The position numbers and the translations under genes were made by a program. Shown one piece after another: positions 6,654-12,548 of a DNA stretch of 18,622 nt. Origin of the DNA: DATBDM01 sp036269915 (lineage in GTDB: Bacteria; Actinomycetota; Thermoleophilia; Solirubrobacterales; Solirubrobacteraceae); the NCBI GenBank assembly GCA_036269915.1, contig DATBDM010000216.1:1-18622 (forward strand), given 5' to 3'. Below the pieces are notes generated by a model. It was not told the origin of the DNA and did no database searches. It was given only the letters and a program-made list of their open reading frames with translations. Every line of letters begins with the position of its first letter. Position 1 is the stretch's first letter.

Positions 6654-8033
6654 ATGCCCGGTCCCACCTCCGCGCGCGCCGCCGCCGCAGCGCTCATCGC
6701 CGCCGCCGCGCTCGCCGCGTGTGCGTCGCCCGCCGCCGCGCGCGAGCGCGTGCTCACCCTGAAGGGCGCGCACGCGCCCGGCCCTGCCCGGCTGGACACC
6801 GTGAGGGTCCTGCAGATGGGCCCGGCGTCGGCCGGTCACGTGCTGGTGCTCGAGCCGGGCACGTCGGCCGGCGCGCCGTACTTCCGCCCGATCGCCCATG
6901 ACCTGCTCGCGCGCCTGCGTGGCTGGCAGATCTGGGCCGTCGACCGTCGCGAGAACGGCCTCGAGGACCGCTCGGTGCTGCGCCGGGCGCTCGAGAACAA
7001 GGTCTCGGTGCAGCGGCTCTTCGACTACTACCTCGGCTGGATCGGCAAGGAGGACCCGGGCCGCCACTTCGAACCCGTCGCCGACGCGGACGCCTCCTAC
7101 GTCAAGCGCTGGGGCATGGCGGTGGCGATGGGCGACCTCCACCGCGTGATCGCCGCCGCGCGGCACGGCGGCCGCACCGTGGTGCTCGGCGGGCACTCGC
7201 TCGGCGGCTCGATGACCACCGCCTACGCGACCTGGGACTTCGGCGGGCGCGCGGGCGCACGCGACCTCGCCGGGCTCGTGTTCATCGACGGCGCGGGCGG
7301 CTCGTTCGGACGCGGCGTGCCGACCGCCGCCGAGGCGCGCAAGTCGCTCGCCGACCTCGACCTGTCGAGCGCCTCGCCGTTCTTGAACCTCGGCTTCGGG
7401 CCGTGGCAGGCCGGCGTCTTCAACGCCATCGGATCGACCGCCGCCCGGCTGGCGCCGCACGCGCTGTCGGTGTTCGACGCGTGGCCGCTGCTCCCGGGCA
7501 TCCTGCGCCCGCCCGCGCCGGCGACCAACCGCGGAGGCTACGGCTACGCGGTCGACACGCAGACCGCGCCGAAGAGCCTCGCGCTGGTGCAGATGCACAT
7601 CGGGCATCTGGCCGACACGGGCTCACGGCGCGACTGGGTCGACGGCGAGCTCGGCACCGCCGAGCGGGCCGCGCAGCTGTTCTCGGGCATCCCGTCGATG
7701 GACGGGAGCTCCTGGTATCACCCCGTCCGCCTCTCGCTCGACGCCGGCGCGATCGACAACGGCATTCCCAACCCGGCGCAGAAGGTCCTGGGCGACCGCA
7801 CGATCCACGGTCGCGACGTGCACCTGCCCATGTACGCGATCGAGACCTCGCTCGGCGCGGGACGCGTGCTCAACAACGTGCGGGCGCTGGCACGCCGATC
7901 CGGCGTGCCCCGCCGCAGGGTCGTCCTGGTCGACCGGCACACGACGATGGCCCACATCGATCCGCTGGTCGACGTCCCGCGCCGCAACGCGTTCCTGAAG
8001 ACCGTCGTCCCGTTCCTGACACGGATCGGCTGA
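6654..8033 (+). CDS. Exported alpha/beta-fold hydrolase
   Basis: A 459-residue protein. The N terminus (1 to about 29) is an Ala/Leu-rich signal peptide. LAAC with C23 fits a lipobox, so a lipoprotein is possible; cleavage after the later AAA is the alternative. The nucleophile elbow is GGHSLGG with Ser182, after a predicted strand (RTVVLGG). The early EPGTSAGAPYFRP loop occupies the oxyanion position, and WAVDRRENGLED follows it as in hydrolases acting on bulky substrates. H434 in HTTMAHIDPL near the C terminus is the likely base. The acid residue is uncertain. The protein is longer than a minimal hydrolase (about 280 residues) because of a large middle insertion (about 225-370) that probably forms a lid. 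Substrate unknown; an ester or lipid outside the membrane is a reasonable guess only. Start ATG 6654 fits the signal peptide. Confidence 0.8.
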   Translation: MPGPTSARAAAAALIAAAALAACASPAAARERVLTLKGAHAPGPARLDTVRVLQMGPASAGHVLVLEPGTSAGAPYFRPIAHDLLARLRGWQIWAVDRRENGLEDRSVLRRALENKVSVQRLFDYYLGWIGKEDPGRHFEPVADADASYVKRWGMAVAMGDLHRVIAAARHGGRTVVLGGHSLGGSMTTAYATWDFGGRAGARDLAGLVFIDGAGGSFGRGVPTAAEARKSLADLDLSSASPFLNLGFGPWQAGVFNAIGSTAARLAPHALSVFDAWPLLPGILRPPAPATNRGGYGYAVDTQTAPKSLALVQMHIGHLADTGSRRDWVDGELGTAERAAQLFSGIPSMDGSSWYHPVRLSLDAGAIDNGIPNPAQKVLGDRTIHGRDVHLPMYAIETSLGAGRVLNNVRALARRSGVPRRRVVLVDRHTTMAHIDPLVDVPRRNAFLKTVVPFLTRIG

Positions 8034-8043
8034 CGCATAGACT
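8016..8043 (+). promoter_or_regulatory. Promoter of the VOC gene: CTGACA, 16 nt, TAGACT
   Basis: CTGACA (8016-8021, five of six to the -35 consensus) and TAGACT (8038-8043) are separated by 16 nt. The -10 ends 7 nt before ATG 8051, so the transcript would be leaderless. The -35 lies inside the end of the upstream hydrolase gene. This is the best complete promoter of the leaderless-type set. Confidence 0.6.
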
Positions 8044-8050
8044 CGGCCGC

Positions 8051-8746
8051 ATGGACGTGCGGATCGCCCGTGTGGACCTGGGCGCGCCGCACGACGGGCT
8101 CGACGCGCTGCCCGGCTTCTACGGCGACGGCCTCGGGCTCGCGTGCACGCGCGACGGCGACACGCTGACCGTTGTGGCCGGCGATGCGAAGCTCGCCTTC
8201 GGCGCGCGCGACGGCGCTCCCTTCCACCACTTCGCGCTGCTCGTCCCCGGCGACCGCTTCGACGCCGCCGTCGCCTGGCTCGCCGCCCGCGCGCCGCTGC
8301 TGCCGGGCAAGGACGGCGGCGCCGAGTTCGACTTCTCGTTCTGGGACGCGCGGGCGGTCTATGTCCACGATCCGGCCGGCAACATCGTCGAGCTGATCGC
8401 CCACCGCGGCGAGGCCGAGAACGGCGCGACGGGCGCGTTCGAGGCGGCTGAGCTGGCCGGGATCTCGGAGATGGGGATCGTCGGGCCGGGCCTCGCGGAG
8501 GCAGCCGCCGCACTCGAGGACGAGCTCGGCCTCGAGCTCTGGTCGGGCGGAGTCGACGACGACGCGACCGGCCTCGGCTTCGTCGGCCGCAAGGCGCACA
8601 CGTTGATCCTCGCCGGGCCGGGTCGTGGCTGGCTGCCGACGGGGCGCCCGGCCGAGATCCACCCCGTCGCGGTGACGATCGCCGGCGGTGAGCGCTCGGG
8701 CGAGGTGGCGCTGCCGGGCGGGCGCGTCAGCCGCGTGCCGGGCTGA
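8051..8746 (+). CDS. VOC-family (glyoxalase/dioxygenase-fold) protein
   Basis: A 231-residue protein with two beta-alpha-beta-beta-beta modules. Module one (about 1-120) shows HHFALLVPGDRFDAAVAWL and the hallmark strand VYVHDPAGNIVELIAH, with candidate metal ligands His in HHF and Glu in VEL. Module two (about 135-231; MGIVGPGLAEAAAALEDELGLELW) is more degenerate and seems to lack a full ligand set. Members include glyoxalase I, ring-cleaving dioxygenases and antibiotic-binding proteins. Nothing here identifies the substrate. Start ATG 8051 is supported by a promoter ending 7 nt upstream; the frame stays open further upstream only as a shadow of the hydrolase gene. It follows that gene by 17 bp. 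The last 20 bp overlap a proposed reverse-strand remnant. Confidence 0.82.
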   Translation: MDVRIARVDLGAPHDGLDALPGFYGDGLGLACTRDGDTLTVVAGDAKLAFGARDGAPFHHFALLVPGDRFDAAVAWLAARAPLLPGKDGGAEFDFSFWDARAVYVHDPAGNIVELIAHRGEAENGATGAFEAAELAGISEMGIVGPGLAEAAAALEDELGLELWSGGVDDDATGLGFVGRKAHTLILAGPGRGWLPTGRPAEIHPVAVTIAGGERSGEVALPGGRVSRVPG

Positions 8747-8862
8747 GCGCGAGCGCCTCGCGCGCGCCGGCGATCAGCGCCCGGGCGGATCGCCGGCCTC
8801 GAACGCGATCCGCGGTTGCCAGCCGGCCTCCGCGCAGGCGGGGTCCGCGGGTCGCAGGCTTT
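8727..8862 (-). pseudogene. Possible C-terminal remnant of an NAD-dependent epimerase/dehydratase, frameshifted
   Basis: On the minus strand one frame reads LRPADPACAEAGWQPRIAFE and then AGDPPGR before a stop at 8774-8776. A different frame picks up at about that point as RALIAGAREALALSPARG with a stop at 8727-8729. The (G)WxPRIxFE pattern followed by a helix is how many extended-SDR sugar epimerases end. The two pieces together look like one such C terminus broken by an indel, with the rest of the gene absent. The match is short and made by eye; chance coding-like sequence at this GC content is a real alternative. Confidence 0.3.
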
Positions 8863-8867
8863 CTCCA

Positions 8868-9003
8868 TGACCGAACGAGAGCAGGCCACGCGCCCCGAGG
8901 ACCTCACGCGCCTGTTCGTCGAGCGCGCCAACGGCGGCGACGTCGACGGGCTCAGCGAGCTCCGTGCCCCCGACGCCGTGCTGGGCTTTCCGCCCGGAGA
9001 GCC
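8868..9003 (+). pseudogene. Truncated SnoaL/NTF2-like protein (N-terminal fragment)
   Basis: From ATG 8868 the frame reads MTEREQATRPEDLTRLFVER then ANGGDVDGL and later APDAVLGFPPGEP. This is the usual first helix and strand of SnoaL-like NTF2-fold proteins of about 130-150 residues. After about 45 residues the similarity ends, and the frame runs on without a stop deep into the antisense strand of the CapA-like gene (to 10492), giving low-complexity Arg-rich sequence. A functional NTF2 fold needs the missing beta-sheet, so this is most likely a remnant cut at about 9003, just beyond the CapA-like stop codon at 9008. No ribosome site or promoter is evident. Confidence 0.55.
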
Positions 9004-9007
9004 GTGG

Positions 9008-10045
9008 CTAGCGCAGTTCGGCGACGAACGAGCTCCAGGCGCTCGTGTCCCCGAAGTCGCTCGCCGACAGCGACCGCATCAGCCGCTCCGCGCCGCGCGC
9101 GGGATCGGCGTGCGGCACGCCGGCGCCGTCGAGACGCAGCGAGATCAGGCTTCCCCGCGCGAGCGCGCCGTCGCGGTCGACGTCGACCCGCAGCAGCGCG
9201 CTGAGCGCGGAGTTGCCGCCCGTGCCGAAGTTGTGCCAGCCGGTCAGGTTGCCGAGCGAGTACGCAATCAGGCGGTCGCGGTAGAGCTGCAGCCCGCGGA
9301 CGACGTGCGGGCCGGAGCCGAGCACGAGGTCGGCGCCGGCGTCGACGGCGACGCGGGCGAAGCGGCGCGAGTCGCCGCGGTCCTCGCCGTAGGCGTGCTC
9401 GTGGCCGTAGGGGACGTGGTCCTTGCCCGCTCCCTCCGCCCCGGCGTGCAGGAAGGCGACGACGATCCGCGCCCGCCGTGCGGCGGCTCCCACCAGCGCA
9501 CGCACCGCGGCGTCGCTGCTCATCGGCGCGCTCCACGGGTAGGTCGAGAACCCGACGAAGGCGATCCGCGCGCCGCCTCGACGCAGCACCGTGACCTGCC
9601 CCGGCGCGCCCGTCCAGCGCACGCCGGCGCCGCGCAGAGCAGCGTGCGTCTGCGCCATCCCGGAGCCGCCGAAGTCGTGGGCGTGGTTGTTGGCCTGGTT
9701 GACCACGTCGATGCCCGCCCACCGCAGCGTCGCCGCGTTGGCAGGCGGCGCCTGGAACGCGAAGCAGTTCGACCGCCCGCCGGCGCACTTCGAGCGGCCG
9801 CCCGACCCGAACGTGCCCTCGTAGTTGACGGCGGCGACGTCGGCGCGGCGCAGCGCGCCGGTGAGGCTCGCAAGCTGCGGCCGGCCCCGGTTCGGCGGGC
9901 GGCCGTAGGAGGAGCCGAGCGTGACGTCGCCGCCCCAGACGATCGAGACGCCGGAGACGCGCCGTGCCGCGGTGGCCGGGTCGGCGCCGATCGCCAGCGC
10001 GAACAGCACCGCCGCGACGGCGGCGGGGATCGCCCTCGGGCTCAT
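9008..10045 (-). CDS. CapA-like (PGA_cap) metallophosphatase-fold protein
   Basis: A 345-residue protein starting at ATG 10045 with a signal peptide (about 1-26, ending ATA or ATAA). The CapA/PgsA-type domain fills the rest: GGDVTLG (38-44, Asp40 metal-site position), NYEG (74-77), NNHAHDFG (119-126), a histidine loop FLHAGAEG, then GSGPHVVRG and YSLGNLTG, in family order. CapA proteins take part in making or anchoring poly-gamma-glutamate or are otherwise surface-associated phosphoesterase-like proteins. No capB or capC partners are in the window, so polymer synthesis cannot be claimed. The start overlaps the stop of the upstream MFS gene as ATGA (10042-10045), which indicates translational coupling. 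Two Cys (87, 94) could form a disulfide after export. Confidence 0.88.
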   Translation of the reverse strand: MSPRAIPAAVAAVLFALAIGADPATAARRVSGVSIVWGGDVTLGSSYGRPPNRGRPQLASLTGALRRADVAAVNYEGTFGSGGRSKCAGGRSNCFAFQAPPANAATLRWAGIDVVNQANNHAHDFGGSGMAQTHAALRGAGVRWTGAPGQVTVLRRGGARIAFVGFSTYPWSAPMSSDAAVRALVGAAARRARIVVAFLHAGAEGAGKDHVPYGHEHAYGEDRGDSRRFARVAVDAGADLVLGSGPHVVRGLQLYRDRLIAYSLGNLTGWHNFGTGGNSALSALLRVDVDRDGALARGSLISLRLDGAGVPHADPARGAERLMRSLSASDFGDTSAWSSFVAELR

Positions 10046-11268
10046 GCCGACGCGGGCCGGGCGCGCCGCGGGAGCAGCCACAGGATCGGGGCCGCGACGA
10101 TCGCGGTGGCGCCGAGGGCGAGCGCTGCGACCCCCAGGCTGTCCAGCGCGTATCCGCCGAGCAGTGCGAGCGCCGCGCCGAACAGCCCCGAGAGCAGGTC
10201 GTTGAAGCCGAGCAGCCCGCCGCGCTCGGCGGGGCTCGTGCGATCGACGAGCTGCGCGGTCGCCGCGACGAAGGACACGTTCCAACCGACGCCGAGGCCG
10301 AACAGGAGCACGGCCGTGGCGACGACGCTCTCCACCCACAGCAGCCCGGCCGTCGAGACGGCCATCACCGTCAGGCCCGCCACGAGCGCCGGCGCGCGAC
10401 CGACCCGGTCGATGAGCGTCCCCACGACGATCACCAGCGCGTACATCCCGAGCACGTGGGCGCCGATCACCGGGAAGACGTCCTGCTGGTGATGGTGATG
10501 GTGCTCGACCACCACGTAGCCCGACAGGTTCATGACCGAGACCATCACGCCGAAGCTCGCGAGCGCCGTCAGCATCGCCGGCCGGACACCCGGGCGCAGC
10601 AGGATCTCGCGCAGCGCCACCGGGGGAGCCGCGGGCTCGGCGTCCCCCTCGCCGGAGATCAGCTCGGCGATCCGCTTGGGGTCCGGCCGCACGAGCGCGA
10701 CGAGCCCGAGGGCGACGAGGCTGATGGCGCTCGCGGCCAGCCACGGGACCGTCAGCGCGCCGGCCTCGAGCTCGCGGCCGGCGAACAGCGGCGAGAAGAC
10801 CGCCGGCCCGAGGATTGCGCCGAAGACCGAGCCGAAGAGCACGTAGGAGATCCCGCGCGCGCGGCGCGCCGGCCTGTACATGTCACCCGCGGCGGCGCGG
10901 ATCAGCAGCGAGACGCCGTTGGCCGCGCCCGTGAGCGCGAAGCCGAAGATCACGAGCGGTGCCGAGCCGAGGTTCGCCGCCAGTGCCGTCACGGCGCAGC
11001 CCACGGCCGCCGACCCGTAGCCGGCGGCGATCACCGGGCGCCGCCCCAGGCGGTCCATCGCGCGCCCCGCGGGCACCGCCGTCAGCGCGGAGGCGGTGAG
11101 GAAGATGGCCGGACCGAGGCCGAGCAGGCCGGTCGCGCCGGTGATCAGCACGAACGTGAGCGACGACACGGCCGCGACGAGCTGGAGCACGGCGGAGTAG
11201 ACGGCCATCGTCGCCGCGAGGACCACCGTGTTGCGGCGGACGGCCGCCTCGAGCCGGGCGTCCGCCAT
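10042..11268 (-). CDS. MFS transporter
   Basis: A 408-residue protein with about 12 hydrophobic helices. The motif-A-like loop between helices 2 and 3 reads GRAMDRLGRRPVIAAG, as in drug- and sugar-transporting major facilitator proteins. A hydrophilic loop near the middle contains PDPKRIAELISGEGDAEPAAP. A later loop has a run of five His plus two Gln (VEHHHHHQQDVFP) just before a helix, which is unusual. It is an inner-membrane secondary transporter, and the substrate is not identifiable. It lies 7 bp after the zinc-ribbon gene and overlaps the CapA-like gene by 4 bp, so the three are probably one transcript. GAGGG directly before ATG 11268 is too close for a normal Shine-Dalgarno site, so coupling to the upstream gene is likely. 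Confidence 0.88.
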   Translation of the reverse strand: MADARLEAAVRRNTVVLAATMAVYSAVLQLVAAVSSLTFVLITGATGLLGLGPAIFLTASALTAVPAGRAMDRLGRRPVIAAGYGSAAVGCAVTALAANLGSAPLVIFGFALTGAANGVSLLIRAAAGDMYRPARRARGISYVLFGSVFGAILGPAVFSPLFAGRELEAGALTVPWLAASAISLVALGLVALVRPDPKRIAELISGEGDAEPAAPPVALREILLRPGVRPAMLTALASFGVMVSVMNLSGYVVVEHHHHHQQDVFPVIGAHVLGMYALVIVVGTLIDRVGRAPALVAGLTVMAVSTAGLLWVESVVATAVLLFGLGVGWNVSFVAATAQLVDRTSPAERGGLLGFNDLLSGLFGAALALLGGYALDSLGVAALALGATAIVAAPILWLLPRRARPASA

Positions 11269-11275
11269 CCCTCGC

Positions 11276-11566
11276 CTAGCGCCGGGTCCGCTCGACCACG
11301 CGCACGGCGACGCGCGTCGGCCGCGATGGCGCCTCGAGCGAGAGGAAGTCGCGCAGGGGCGCGTGGTGGTCGCAGTACGGGCAGGCGAGGACGTCGAGCG
11401 GCGTCAACGGCTGGCGTGGGAGCGCGACCGGCGCGTCGCAGTCCGGGCAGGCGATCGTGCCGACCGCGAGCAGGTTCGTCCGCGCGCGGCGCTGCTCCTC
11501 GTGCACTCCCTGGCGCGCGACGACCTCATCGGGGTCCGGATCGCCGATGCCGCGGAACAGGCTCAC
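11276..11566 (-). CDS. Small zinc-ribbon protein
   Basis: A 96-residue hypothetical protein from GTG 11566. Two CxxC knuckles, CPDC (C40, C43) and CPYC (C62, C65), are 18 residues apart and make a probable single-zinc ribbon. The N terminus (about 9-32) is charged and helical; the C terminus (about 70-96) is basic and strand-like (TRVAVRVVERTRR). I do not recognise a named family. Zinc ribbons of this type often bind nucleic acid or protein partners. It is the first gene of the unit that continues with the MFS transporter (7 bp) and the CapA-like gene, which suggests a linked role but does not show one. A -10 hexamer TAGACT ends 6 nt before the GTG. Confidence 0.75.
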   Translation of the reverse strand: MSLFRGIGDPDPDEVVARQGVHEEQRRARTNLLAVGTIACPDCDAPVALPRQPLTPLDVLACPYCDHHAPLRDFLSLEAPSRPTRVAVRVVERTRR

Positions 11567-11572
11567 GCGGCG

Positions 11573-11578
11573 AGTCTA
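11573..11578 (-). promoter_or_regulatory. -10 hexamer TAGACT for the zinc-ribbon/MFS/CapA unit, overlapping a stop codon
   Basis: On the minus strand TAGACT ends 6 nt before GTG 11566. Its first three bases (11578-11576) are also the TAG stop codon of the upstream phospholipase-like gene. The layout allows a leaderless transcript for the three-gene unit in addition to any read-through from upstream. Confidence 0.5.
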
Positions 11579-12514
11579 GAGACCGTTGAGCTGCCGCACT
11601 GCCCGCAGAAGGCCGCCGGCCGTGACCTGGTCGACCGCGACGATCGACGGAAGCCGCCCGCGTACGCGCTTGCACGCGCGGGCGCGCCCGACGAGCACCG
11701 ACGCCTTGTTGACCTTCGCGGAGGCGGCGAGGTCCGGCTGCTGCGGCGGGATCGGCGGCGACCAGTGGTTCATGAGGAACAGCGAGCCCTTCGTCGCGCC
11801 GCGATTGGGCACGCACGACGCGCGCCAGTTCGCCTTGCGCGTGATCTGCTCGGGCTTCTCCCAGCTGTAGGGCGTCTCCTGCAGGATCCCGTCGTAGGCG
11901 AGGTGGTACCACGGCTTGCGCCCGGCGTGGTGCTCGGCGAGGACGACGACCTGCTGGCGGTGCTCGATCATCCAGCGCAGCGTCGGCCAGTGCGACGTCG
12001 AGCCGCGGTAGACGCGCGCGCCGAGCCCGGAGGCGTACATCGCCTTCACGAAGTCGGCCGGCGTGACGTAGTCCTCGTTGACGATCTCGAACACGTTGTC
12101 GGGATGCGCGTCGAGCCAGCGGCTGATCTGGTGCAGCCCGGCGACCAGCGGCGTCGAGCCGATCTCGCACAGCTCGTGGCAGAAGTAGAGGCCGGGCGTC
12201 ACCCCGGGGACGTGGCCGTCGTCGTCGGTCGTGACGGTGCCGTCGGCCGCCGGCACGCCGTAGTGGGTGTCGAAGAGCAGGCCGCGGATGCCGTAGCGCA
12301 GCTGGGCGGGCATCGCGACCGACTGGTTGGGGATCTGCCACCCCAGCGACTGGGCGGACATCGCGTTGTGGGCGGCCGGCAGGACGACGCGATCGAAGTG
12401 CCGCTCGCACAGCGCCTTCGCGCCGTTGCAGCGTGACGGCGGCTTGGCGGCGGCCGGCGCAGCCAGGACGAGCGCGGCGGCGAGCGCCGCCACGAGCGGG
12501 GGAGCGATCCTCAT
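11576..12514 (-). CDS. Secreted PI-PLC-X-like phosphodiesterase
   Basis: A 312-residue protein with a signal peptide (1 to about 23, ending APAAA-KP). The PLC-like phosphodiesterase TIM-barrel signature is present: LPAAHNAMS (H49, first catalytic His position), IRGLLFDTHYG (76-86; D82 and H84) and YFCHELCEIG (H113, second catalytic His position). HPDNVFEIVNEDY and VVVLAEHH follow as later strands. Bacterial members cleave phosphatidylinositol or related phosphodiesters, producing cyclic inositol phosphate; many actinobacterial homologues are uncharacterised. Paired Cys residues (29/36, 112/116) suit an extracytoplasmic protein. I chose ATG 12514 over the in-frame TTG 12523, because it gives a proper signal peptide and a -10 hexamer lies 7 nt upstream. 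It follows the GH92 gene on the same strand by 34 bp. Confidence 0.82.
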   Translation of the reverse strand: MRIAPPLVAALAAALVLAAPAAAKPPSRCNGAKALCERHFDRVVLPAAHNAMSAQSLGWQIPNQSVAMPAQLRYGIRGLLFDTHYGVPAADGTVTTDDDGHVPGVTPGLYFCHELCEIGSTPLVAGLHQISRWLDAHPDNVFEIVNEDYVTPADFVKAMYASGLGARVYRGSTSHWPTLRWMIEHRQQVVVLAEHHAGRKPWYHLAYDGILQETPYSWEKPEQITRKANWRASCVPNRGATKGSLFLMNHWSPPIPPQQPDLAASAKVNKASVLVGRARACKRVRGRLPSIVAVDQVTAGGLLRAVRQLNGL

Positions 12515-12521
12515 GCCCCGC

Positions 12522-12527
12522 AACGTA
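12522..12527 (-). promoter_or_regulatory. -10 hexamer TACGTT, leaderless-type promoter of the PI-PLC-like gene
   Basis: On the minus strand TACGTT fits TANNNT and ends 7 nt before ATG 12514, inside the 34-bp gap after the GH92 stop codon. It suggests that this gene is transcribed independently of the GH92 gene. If a leaderless transcript is made, the in-frame TTG at 12523 would lie outside it. Confidence 0.5.
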
Positions 12528-12548
12528 GCGACGCGCGCCGCGCGCGGC

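Noticed and set aside
5031..7607. 858-codon minus-strand open frame
   Set aside because: It is a shadow of the GGDEF and exported hydrolase genes, with His/Arg/Gly/Val-biased sequence and no motifs.
9003..10492. Continuation of the SnoaL-like frame as a 558-residue fusion protein
   Set aside because: Beyond 9003 the sequence is the antisense of the CapA-like and MFS genes and loses any family similarity.
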